A stretch of 64,000 bases of DNA from Diadema setosum (Eukaryota; Echinodermata; Echinoidea; Diadematoida; Diadematidae): the NCBI GenBank assembly GCA_033980235.1, contig CM067062.1:8268400-8332399 (forward strand). The letters run 5' to 3'. The stretch's first letter is position 1, and each line of letters starts with the position of its first letter. The position numbers were made by a program, and so were the translations under genes. Shown in pieces: positions 1 through 10,700 of the stretch. A model generated the notes under the pieces. The model was not told the DNA's origin. It was given only the letters and a program-made list of their open reading frames with translations, and did no database searches.

Positions 1-102
1 TTTCATCTTCACTTTTCCTTCCAGTGCATTACTGTTTTGTCATTTTCTTTGTTTCACAATTGTCCTGTTATTATTTTCGTTTTGTGTTTTCACTCTTTAG
101 AA

Positions 103-2079
103 ATGTCAAACGACTTTGCGATAAAAGAAGACCTACGTATTAAACATAATGAAAATATGAAGATGTACAATGTAACTGATACAATCTTATGCTCAAATCT
201 GAGCGATGAAAGTAAGCATTTGACTTGTTTACCTTTTGGAAAAATTGGAGACTCAGAATTCAAGTTTTTATTTTCGCCGATAAAAAAATCCAAACATGAA
301 TTATTGAATTTTCTAAATTTAGATTCTGATCAGTACCAAGATGAAGATGAAAATTTTAATCCCATCCCAACTGAATATTATTTGACTTCTGAATTTAATG
401 AAGCCATAGCACAATACTCAATGGCTAAAAACTTCAGTATGATCCATTTCAATGCAAGGAGCATGTCTCAGAACTTTGATAGGATTCATACTTACCTTTC
501 ATGCATTAAGATTAAGTTTTCAGTGATAGGTATATCTGAAACTTGGATAAATTCAGCAACACATGCCCCTTTCACTCTTGAAGGATACAAATTCATCCAT
601 GTTGACCGATCAACCGGTCGTGGAGGTGGAGTTGGCCTCTTCATCCGAGAAGGGTTGAACTTTACACTCTACGAGCCTACGGAGTATTGTGAAGGAGTTG
701 ATCATTTATTCATAAAAATTAATTGTAAATTATTTCGAAATATTATAGTCGGAGTGATATATCGTCAACCAAACTATTCAGTTTCTGCATTCACTCCTTA
801 TTTTGAAAAGATAATAAGTGAAATCAATATAAAACATAATTGTGTATATTTGATGGGAGATTATAATATTGACTTGACTAAAAAAGATGTAAGTTCACCC
901 ATATTGGAGTTTTTGAACACAATCATTTCTTCTGGATTTCACCCACTGATAGATAGACCAACTCGTATCAGTGCTACGTCAGCCACAATTATTGACAATG
1001 TATTTACAAATGATAACACCGCCCCCAGCCTGTCAGGCATCCTGATGACAGATATTTCTGATCACTTACCAATATTTCATATTTCATTATATCCAGAGGA
1101 GAAACATAATAGAAAGAAGTTAAAAACAATAAGAAAAATTACCAAAGACAACTTAGCTACCTTTACCGCCGACCTAGCACTCACGGATTGGTCAAGAGTG
1201 TATGAAGATAATGATCCGGAGAAGGCGTATAACGTGTTTTGTGATGTATTTATGAGTCTTTATGACATGCATTTACCCCAAAAAGAAATTAAGGACAAAA
1301 GGAATCAAGAAATTAGAAAACCATGGGTCACACGTGAACTTTTAAAACATATAAAAAAGAAAAATAAATATTATAAGATTTATGTTAATTTTCCCTCAGA
1401 ATGTAATAATAGAAGGTATAAAAAGATGCGAAATAAAACTACTCTTTGTTTACGCAAAGCAAAGAAAGAATATTATTTGAAGAAGTGTGATTTGATTAAA
1501 AGTAATACAAAAGAGACATGGAAATTCATCAATGCTGTTTTGGGGAAAAAAAAGATTGACACCAATGACCAACAAACGTTTTCGTATGACGGGACTGATA
1601 TTGATGATGCCAGTGAAATTGCTGAACATTTTAATGAGTACTTCATCAATATTGGATCAAATATATCCGCTGGTTATACAACTGATACAAATAATGACGA
1701 ATTTCTTACTTATATGAATGAACCTGTCACTAATACTTTGTTTTTTAAACCAGTTACAGTAGATGAAATTTTAGATATTGGAAAGGCACTGAAATCTGGA
1801 AAAAGTTGTGGTTTTGATGACATTGATTCAATTGTGGTCAAACATGTTTTGCCTTTTATTGTTGAACCTTTTTTGTATATATGTAACTCTTCGTTAAGTA
1901 CTGGTATTGTACCATCTAAAATGAAAATATCAAAAGTTATACCTGTTTTTAAAAAAGATGATCCCAAAATATTTACAAATTACCGTCCGATATCCATTCT
2001 GCCTTGTTTTTCAAAAATATTAGAAAAAATAGTTTTTACTCGTTTTTATGGTTTTCTGCTCCAGGTTGATTTATTATGA
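103..2079 (+). pseudogene. LINE ORF2, part 1: AP endonuclease and start of reverse transcriptase
   Basis: The frame is open from about base 37; the first good ATG is at 103. After about 100 residues of no known domain comes an exonuclease-endonuclease-phosphatase domain with its usual signature stretches visible in order: HFNARS, ISETW, VGVIYRQP, GDYNIDL, IIDNVFT and SDHLPIF. The catalytic Asn, Glu, Asp and His positions are therefore all present. A basic linker follows, then RT block 1 with NYRPISILP near the end. The frame stops at 2079, just after RT block 1, because of a frameshift in 2048-2076; the rest of RT continues in the next frame. In life this enzyme nicks target DNA and primes reverse transcription at the nick. 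Confidence 0.92.
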
Positions 2080-3283
2080 AAGTCAATATGGATTTCGGCA
2101 AAACCTGTCTACAGATATGGCAGTCATAGAAATACAGGACAGAATAATTCAAGAAATTAATGGTGGTAAAAATGTTTTAGCAGTATTTATGGATCTCTCT
2201 AAAGCCTTCGACTGTCTTTCTCACAAAATTTTATTACAAAAATTACAATATTATGGTGTTAGAGGTGTGTGTTTTAATTGCTTTAGATCTTATTTATATG
2301 GAAGAAAACAATTTACTGTGTATGATTCTTTTAGCTCGTCTCTTAAGAATATTGAAACGGGTGTGCCACAAGGATCCATTCTTGGACCCTTACTGTTTTT
2401 AATTTATATAAATGACATTGTAAGCTCTTGCCATGAATCTCATTTCATATTATATGCAGACGACACCTCACTTCTTGCCTCACATAATGATATTAACGCT
2501 TTGACTGAATCTGTAAATAAAAGTCTTTTTCAAGTACATAACTGGTTCAAGTGCAATATGCTTACTTTAAATATAAGTAAAACGCAATGTGTATTTTTCA
2601 AACGCGGAGATGTGCAATGTAACACTGACGATATAATTTTGAATATTGGTGAAACTCGTTTGAAATTTTATGAATCTGTAAATTTTTTAGGTATTGTACT
2701 GAATAGTAAGTTGAGTTGGAATGATCATATTGATTTTGTATGTACAAAAATTTCTCGTTTTATTGGCATCTTAAATCGACTGAAATATGATGTGCCAGGT
2801 TATATTTTGTTCACTCTTTATAATGCTTACATTTTATCCGTTCTATCTTACTGTAATTCTATCTGGGGAAATACGTATTCTTGCCAAACACAAAGACTTC
2901 TCTTACTTCAAAAGAAAGCAATTCGAATTTGTACAAAATCAGATTATAGAGCTCCAACATCTAAACTTTTTAAACTATTATACACCCTTAAATTGCAAGA
3001 TGTGAATAAAATGCAAATATGTTCTTTTATGCAACGTTATCATACAAAAACTCTTTCGCCTTATATACAAAATATGTTTTCTTTGAACTCTGATGTACAT
3101 AATTATTATACGAGATCCTCAACTCATTTTCATCGATGGCGTTTTTTAAATGACAAATGTAAATACTCGTTACGTCATACTGGTCCTGTTCTTTGGAACA
3201 CGCTAGATTTGAGCAAACTTAATGTGCAACTTAATAATACTTTTAAAAGACAGTATAAGAAGATGTTGATTAGTAAGTATTGA
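2048..3283 (+). pseudogene. LINE ORF2, part 2: reverse transcriptase core and C-terminus
   Basis: This is the downstream part of the same polyprotein, shifted by one frame. It carries the RT blocks in order: QYGFRQNLSTD, MDLSKAFD (first catalytic Asp), GVPQGSILGPLLFLIYIND, and ILYADDTSLL (the YADD active site). The C-terminal thumb region ends with a YTRSS...GPVLWNTL segment typical of CR1/Jockey-type LINEs. All catalytic residues are intact, so the frameshift is the only obvious lesion. The apparent start inside the overlap with part 1 has no biological meaning. Confidence 0.92.
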
Positions 3284-3698
3284 TTTTTGGATATGGATAA
3301 TTAGTCTTCTTTTTATTTGTATGTTGTTGAAAGTATATCCATTGCTGTTATTGATTTAAGGTACATATCATAATAACATTCGAGTTAGTTTTATAACGAT
3401 TATATTACGGGGTATGTGCAACATAACAAGCCTATTCTGGCTTTCTACGCGCATACCATTTTCTGGTTAACCACATACACAGTGTCAATGAGCTTTTGTT
3501 CTTATTGTACCTATATTCTATCTGTTTTCCTTATTTCTTTCATAATACTTTCCTGTTTTGTCAATGTTTTCATTGTTTTTGTTTGTATTTCTGCACCTTT
3601 GCACAATGTGCTCATATTTACATGTATTTTTTATCTATACTGTATATTGAATCGGAAATAAAAGACTGAATTGAATTGAATTGAATTGAATTGAATTG
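3284..3698 (+). other. LINE 3' UTR and (ATTGA)n tail
   Basis: AT-rich untranslated region downstream of the RT stop. It contains an AATAAA-like motif (GGAAATAAAAG, around 3655) and ends in about six ATTGA/GAATT units at 3669-3698. This tail marks the precise 3' boundary of the LINE. Confidence 0.85.
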
Positions 3699-4552
3699 TT
3701 CAGCAAAATCTAAAGTACTACAAAACAGCGGAAGAAAAGGCTAGGACATCTGAGAAGTAGCATGTAATTACAGTACTTATTCTTTGGAAAAAAAAAACAA
3801 TAATTTCGACTCTGACCATGACAGCACAGTCAACCAAAACCCACGCCACAACAAATAGATAAGACTAACTGGTGCGTACATCAGTTGAGATAGAGACAGA
3901 GAGGGAGGGGGGACAAAACTTGTTCTTAAACTTAGTTTAACACACATTCACACACGCACATCACATACGCACTTAGAACGAGATGAATGAAGAGCAAAAA
4001 GAAGACAGGGAGACAAGTGACAATTATATTTTGTCAGTCATCGATACCATGTCTTTTTATACACCCTTAACTGTAATTATCGAGCTTTATACGTGATAGT
4101 AGATTTGCTATTACCATATCGATAAAATTCTATTCCTTGGCGCCCTTGCCGGAACATGACATTGATACTACCAAAATAGAACAGAACAGAACGCATAAAA
4201 ACAGAATGGACAAGATTATTCAACTTGTACACACCGCTTCGTAGTGCCATACCAGTAACCAACTAGCAGTAATGTCAATGTATGGAACTGAGCCAGAACT
4301 ATACATTGCTGATCCTCAGCTACTCCATTCAGCATAATCTGCATATCATAAGCATTCTGTCATACTCTCAGTTGTGCAGCGCTATAAATGGCAAAAAGTA
4401 TGCAACCTTCTGCTGCCGACGGTAACCTACTCCAGTGCTGTTTTACCAAGTTTTCCACCCTACAATGATAATTCTTGTAGAACCGATGACTTCAAGATCC
4501 GATATTGTTGTATTTTGCTTAAGATTTCCTTTTATTGATTGCTGATTTAATT
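3696..4552. repeat. ~860-bp repeat, left copy (partner at 63136-64000)
   Basis: This segment recurs in the same orientation at the right edge of the window, about 59.4 kb away, with only scattered substitutions and small indels (by eye roughly nine in ten bases agree). It begins exactly at the end of the LINE tail in this copy. In the partner, the equivalent point sits in ordinary sequence, suggesting the LINE inserted at the edge of this copy. It contains a purine-rich run and a minus-strand frame at 4077-4259 that stays partly open in both copies. It could be a segmental duplication or two members of a dispersed family. Confidence 0.85.
4077..4259 (-). other. Short open frame shared by both copies of the 860-bp repeat
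   Basis: A minus-strand frame of about 60 codons reads MALRSGVYKLNNLVHSVF near its start. In the right-hand copy (63535-63798) the same frame is open and longer (87 codons), with mostly conservative changes. No family was recognised. Two-copy conservation of a frame may reflect a recent duplication rather than selection. Confidence 0.25.
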
Positions 4553-6420
4553 TCTTTAGTTCTGATTTTTTATTTTCTTTCCTCTTTGTTTTTTTTTTCC
4601 GCTATTGTGTCCAGAAACGCTTGTATAGCGGCTGTGAGTCTATGTCAGCTGTTCGTTATGTTGACATCCTACGCTGGCATTGCTGTACACATAAATGGAA
4701 AACTTATTTATCCTTATGGAGACGCCTAGTGCCTGCATAACCGTATCAGTCAAAATAATGTGTTGATGAGAACGTATCTGCGTTTTGTGTGTATGGAAAT
4801 AAACAAAATGGGAATGATATGATTATTTTCATGCGCTGAAACAATATGATTGCATTGCCCGTCATAGCACTCTTTATTATAACCTATCACTTTGTTTTAT
4901 GTCTAATGCTTGCCATGCTTGATTCATACTATAGGCCTATAATGTCTCCTTGATTGTTGATTAGCATCAACACATGCATCTAGCATCTACAGGTTTCATC
5001 CACAGATATAAGCATCGACAGATTTTCTGGTAATTTGTTTCCATGCATGCACAGAACATATCAGTATACAAAGTGATATACCCATATACAGACCACAGTT
5101 ATAACAGATTCGTAGACCTACAGGAGATAGAAAAACAATATGATATCAATATCAAATTCAGAGATAAATCGAAGGAAATAAAAATATTGAAATGTATTGA
5201 GTCAAATTCTTGTAGGGTATGAAATGCTTGTATGCAGGTGTGTGTTCAATAAAGTGATTTACAACAGTTTTAAAAGATATTAGTGAGTGTAGTTTTGTGT
5301 CTAAATGAGTGATTGCTGTATAATAGTTTTGAAGGTTATGAGTGTGTGTGTGTGTGTGCGTGTGTGGGTGTGTTTGTGAGGGGATGTGAATAAAAGAGGA
5401 TGTATTTTGACTCAAGTATATATACCAAATCACGGTCATAATCAGTCTTCTATCTGAATCATAATTACGAAATTGTCATGGCATTGATAATGATTCATAT
5501 CTTTATTTCAAAATAGATAATCGCCATGACCGACAAAATGCTATACGCCACTGATTAAACAATTCGACGGTCTACATTTCATCAAAGTTTGCATTGTTCA
5601 GATTAATAGAGAGTGAAAAAATAAATAATATCTATTTGAAAAATTGTGCATTAGATTCATTGTATCTATGGCTGTGAAGTTAAACAGTTCTCATCGGGAT
5701 TATGTTTGGAGTATGCGAGGAAAATGCTAAATTGTAAACATAAACACAGAAAATATATTTCACCACACCCGACAGGGAAACTACACGAATCTTCGAGAAA
5801 ATCTAAACGACAAAAAAAAAAATCATTCTATTTTAAAGAAAGTTCGTGTCCATCTGCCAAAAAAAAAAAAAAAAAAAATTGGACAGATGCAATTGTAATT
5901 GTACGTTCATATGTTTTAGTACAAAGCGTATGCGAGGACAAAAAATACCCCCACACCTTGTTTCTCCACATCTGATCACTTTTTTTTTCGCTTTGAAAAG
6001 CCATAAGCCAAGTTATCCCTGTTTGTGCCTCTGTGTTTTTCTGTTTATTCTTGTAGTGATTGTATTCAAATTACCCTAAAAACGCCTCAAGATGCCTTTG
6101 TGCTGAAATGAAGGTCAACTCTGTCCACGGAGATCACACCTCCCTGCTCTGTCATTCTCCTGATCAACTATATAGGCCTAACAATTTGACACAATTGGTA
6201 AAATACAAATCCCACAAGGTTTAACTTATCATTATGCTCCATTACTCGAAATGTCTAAATTTCGTTACAAGTCCATTTTAACACTTTTTCCCTCTTTCAT
6301 ATATCTTTGCGTAGAGTTTTTCGACAGGCCCATTTGCGGCGGCGCCGTTTGTGTCATTTGCGGTGCCCTGGTGAGAGATAATCGATTCCTTTTCATTTGA
6401 ACGCCTTTTGCTCTGTTAAA
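4553..6420. other. No gene recognised; simple repeats
   Basis: AT-rich sequence with no convincing exon. It includes a GT-rich microsatellite at about 5342-5375 and an A-run at about 5860-5878. The open frames on either strand are short and of low complexity. It could include 3' flank of the minus-strand receptor gene. Confidence 0.5.
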
Positions 6421-6803
6421 GGGATGGTATAGTTTTGGTTGAGACCTAATTTCAGGTTTCTAGCATTTTTGGTGAGATAATGAGAAACCTCTTATAGAAT
6501 ATAAAAGAGATTGTAATTCTCTGAGGAATTCAACGTTTATTTGATGAAAATTGGTTTTTAAATTGCTCAGATATCCAAAACAGAGCGATCCTAATAAGCT
6601 GTGGGACCCACACTTTATTACGATCGCTTTGTTTTACTTTGTTTTTGGATGTTTTAGTCATTCCGAACCTGATTTTCATCAAATACACTTTGCATTCCTC
6701 TCAAAATGGTACGTTCTGTACCATTATTATTATAAGTGTTTTCTTGGTATCTCGCAAAAAGTTAAAAGTCCAATTCTCATCTCCACCAATACTGTACCAT
6801 CCC
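6421..6803. mobile_element. Fold-back MITE (GGGATGGTATAG family), copy 1
   Basis: A 383-bp segment is one large imperfect palindrome. The left end GGGATGGTATAGTTTTGG is mirrored by the right end reading GGGATGGTACAGTATTGG on the other strand. Inner blocks (GAGGAATTC..., ATCCAAAACAGAGCGATC) are mirrored too. It sits just downstream of the receptor gene's stop codon, so it probably lies in that gene's 3' UTR. TTAA precedes the left end (6416-6419) but no matching TTAA follows the right end. Copy 2 is at 10236-10586. Confidence 0.85.
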
Positions 6804-6900
6804 GTCAATCTACTTTAGCATACAATTCCTCGGAGCTACTCTCTGTGAGATTTGAATTTACTGCCGTATCGTCGTAGTTGTATTTGTGACCTCCTGAGAT

Positions 6901-7768
6901 TCAACAGTCATCCGAGTCGAATGCTGACGGAGATCGTGGTGCTTGGCTAGTGGTGATGTCAGCAGCCTCACTTGAGTCCAGCTGGTAGTAAAAGACTTCC
7001 CCGAGGTTCCCCAAAGGTTGGCGATTGGTGCGGAGAGGCGACATAGTGGGGTTTCTCAACGAATCTTCCTCTGCCATATTATTGTCAGGAATTGGGTAGC
7101 ACGGTGTGACCACAGGCAGTTTTCGTCCGTCGTATGCTACGCTTCCGGCACCGGTGATGTCATAATCACTTCCGCCGTCAGTAGTGTTCCAGTCAGGGCT
7201 TCCCACAGGCCCTCGTTGTAGGTGGAATTTCAGAGACGTTTCTTCACCTTTGATGTCAGCATCCCAAGTACAGCTAGTATTCTCCGCACATTTAATCTTC
7301 TGCGATACCATGGCACTATGGCCAACGGCAGGATCCCGTACACTATCAAGAGTATTGTAGACAGTCGGGTCAAACAGTCGAACCTGTTTAGCCACAGTGC
7401 CCCTGCCAAAACCGCTGGGGACCGCGTGGTGGTATTTATATTCCTCCATTCCTCTCCGTGGCTCTGGATCTAATGTTCCCAAATCCCCACCACTGTCCAT
7501 CAGATAGGGCCGCTCTGACATTAGCGGAATCTTCGTACCACATCTGCGTACCTCTTCAGCACCCTGGTAGACATGTAACGATAGATGTGGATCACTTGCA
7601 GGTTCTTCGAGGACAGCAGGAATCGGAGGGACAGTTCTCTCTGTGCTGTTGACCCAAGTATGCATCGGGTATTCCCAATTGGTAGAGGGAGTACCAGGGA
7701 CTGGAGGTTGAACGTTATCGTTGTTCATGTCACCATCTGTCTGATTTCGATGTAATGAAGGTTTATAT
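6901..7768 (-). CDS. Receptor exon 9: ~290-aa cytoplasmic tail and stop
   Basis: 868 bp after acceptor TTACTTCAG. The tail is polar and Pro/Ser/Asp-rich, with no enzymatic domain. Tyrosine motifs stand out: VFYYQL (Y770) matches the ITIM form V.Y..L, and TVYNTL (Y647) is close to it; others are PYLMDS (Y598) and SDYDIT (Y712). A VQPPVPGTP stretch could bind SH3 domains. It ends FDSDDC and TGA at 6901-6903. Signalling through SH2 or SH3 partners is inference. Confidence 0.85.
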
Positions 7769-10700
7769 CTGAAGTAAGTAAGACGAAACACCTTTGCTTA
7801 TGAGCTCTAAATATTTATGTTTAAAAAAACATTTTAAACTGAATTCTGTAACATATTCACACATAAACTGAACATTAAAAGCAAAACCAGTTGCTGTGCG
7901 CTAAATTCATCAAGTACATAGAAAGTGATAGATAAAAGAAAAATAATCCGCAAAACTTTCAATTTATTTATATTTCCTGAAGTGTTTAGCCTTCTGATCC
8001 GTAAATCACAGGATTTTCGAGAAGTATACAATTTCAGCCGTATAAGCAAATGATAGCGTGACAATTATATCTTTATATCACATCATTTCATACTCGATAA
8101 CTAGGAAATAATATGGAGAAATCAAACTCTCAAAATTGATATCTTTGTATTGAGTTTGACTTTCGTTAATCCCAATTTCCAATGCCGAGATTCAATGAAA
8201 CAAAAATTCATCACGCACTTCTCTCATTTTCATTTTCATTTCTGAAATTAAACTAAACATAACAAAGTGATTTCCCTACTAGGTCTAGTGCATACAATGT
8301 ATTTACATGTACTCCAAACTGTATTGTGTTTGTGTGTGTGTATGTGTGTCTTTTTTCTTCAGGTTGAAGGCACAGCAGGGTACATTACATACTTACGTGA
8401 ACTTGGTTTCCTATGTCTTGATGTGGTTTTAAAAATGTACATTATGGTGCAATTTTTTTCAAGGAACTTTACCAATAAATCTGTCTAATAATAATGCTAT
8501 TCACTGTACAGCATTATTGTTTATGCAATGGACCAGAAAATAATGCGTGTGTCTAACTCTCTTTCTGTTGTTGAGGTTTTGTTTTTTTTTTGTGGGTGTG
8601 TAAAGTGCTGAATAAACATTCTTCTAGACATACAACAAATCTGTATCTTATTCATTTCGTATTTAAACGTAATCTCAACAGATTATTGAGCAGGGAGCCG
8701 TTTCATGGTTTCACCATGTGATACCATCAAATAAAATCGGAATTATATAGGTAACTAACAGTTGTTTCAGTTCCATTTAAATCTCTCAACCTCAAATACT
8801 GTATCTCTGTCCAAGCTCTCTGCCATGTCTGCTATACAGAATTTGCAGAGCTACCAGGAAATGGTTGAAACGAAAGTGCTGCTATGGGCAAAAAAAAAGA
8901 AAAAAAGTTGTGATCTTGCTTATCCGTGTTACCGTTTGGAGTATTGATCCAATTTTATATATTCTGGGAAGAAAAACGTGATCTAGCTTATCTTTTTCCA
9001 TTCCCATGCTTAATGAACTTGTACTTTATGCATATGTATATATTTATAAAATACAATTGCATTTTCTCCATTTGTAACTCATTTTCACATGTACTATGTT
9101 AAATCATGTTTTCTGAAATTATTACAAATATGCTGTACTCATGCATTGTATATAATTTCTCTGTTTATTTGATGGAAATGAAAATAAATTTGAATCTTGA
9201 CTCTTTGTTTCCGTTTAGAGTATTTTGTTCCACGTATTATCATATAATACCAGCATTCATCTCATGAACTGGCTTTGAAGACATTTTTCCCAGTTTGTAA
9301 AATGTTCATAGGGACTCCAAAATATGAAACCCTGACTTTCTTGAAGCTTACTTCTTTCTCCAATGCAGGTACCAGGTCGTAATTTCGATGTGAAGCAGCA
9401 TGATAAAAGCCACAAATGACACTGCCAGTGAAATCAGAATAAATTCCCTCTTGTGCGCAGGAGTAGTAACTGTGAAATAATAGAAAGAAATAATAATAGA
9501 AAGAAATAATACACGGCAGAGTAAGTGAAATGATACAATGATAGCTCTTGCATGAAAGAAATCAGCACAATAACATGTATCTATTATTTACTTTTTTAGC
9601 AATCTTTGGTGTGTTTTTTTCTCTATCTCCCTGTAGAGAGAATTGATTACACGTCTATGATAGTGTTGATGATTTTGAACGTTACGCGAAACATTCTACC
9701 TGTCATGGCTATACGCAGCGTGGGGGAGGGGGTATGGGCAGTAGCCCCCCCCCCCCCCCCCCCCCCCCCGATTTTAAAACTCCTTTTTATTCCGACTCGG
9801 ATATATTTTAAGTAATTTGATCATTAAATGAAAAAAAAATAAACAACAATTAAGGAATTTACGTTATTTTCATGTTTTGTGTTTATTTCTGTCTTAATTT
9901 TTGTATAATATATTTCTGCTTATTATATAGTGTCAGGTTACGTATGGCATTATCGTTCACTGTCTAATTTTCTAATTGCCGATGAGTGCTATCCATCTTC
10001 ATAGTACATCGTGTAGACGGTAGTAGACCGAAAGTGTACACCAGATCGTTGCATTAAAATCATAAAACTGCAAAATCTCCCTCGTGTTGTACGGGGAAAT
10101 CCCCTCTTACACCATTCCCTCGCTCCACTCCCTGCGTGTAGCCCCCAACATTGAACATTATCTAGCACTCTTGAAAAAAAAAATGCATATATGGCCATGT
10201 AACCTCTTTATTCACTGGTCCTGGGGTCCTTATGTGATCGTATAGTTTTGGTTGAGACCTAATTTCATTTTTCTAACATTCTTGGTGAGATAATGAGAAA
10301 CCTCTTATGAAATGTGAAAGAGCATGTAATTCCATGAGGAATTCAACGTTTATTTGATGACAATTGGTTCTGGAATGGCTGAGATATCCAAAACAGAGCA
10401 ATTCTGATAAGTGTGGGACCCACGCTTTATTAAGATCGCTTTGTTTTACTTTGTTTTTGGATGTTTAAGTCATGCCAAACCCGATTTTCATCAAATAAAC
10501 TCTGGATTCCTCTTAAAATGGTATGCTCTGTACTATTCCATACGTGTTTTCTTGGTATCTCGCAAAAAGTTTTAATCGCTACGATCAGTTCTAAAGTGCA
10601 TATTGTTTGCAGTTAGCTTTACAAAGATCATGGTCACTAGCACCATTAGGTGGCATGTTCTAAGTCAGGCTTTTTTTTTCTTATTGTCAATTCATTCTCT

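Larger units (their letters stand above)
37..3697 (+). mobile_element. Non-LTR retrotransposon (LINE), CR1/Jockey-like, nearly full length
   Basis: One sense-strand element encodes an apurinic-type endonuclease followed by reverse transcriptase, then a 3' UTR of about 400 bp and a pentanucleotide tail of ATTGA units. This is the layout of CR1/L2/Jockey-type LINEs, which use short tandem 3' ends instead of poly(A). The exact clade is not resolved. The 5' end may continue left of the window, since the frame is open almost to base 1. Its 3' end abuts the repeat that starts at 3696. A single frameshift separates the two coding parts, so this copy looks young but disabled. Confidence 0.93.

Noticed and set aside
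7018..7652. Three plus-strand frames of 64-83 codons
   Set aside because: Antisense shadows of the receptor's tail exon, which has the better splice and domain context.
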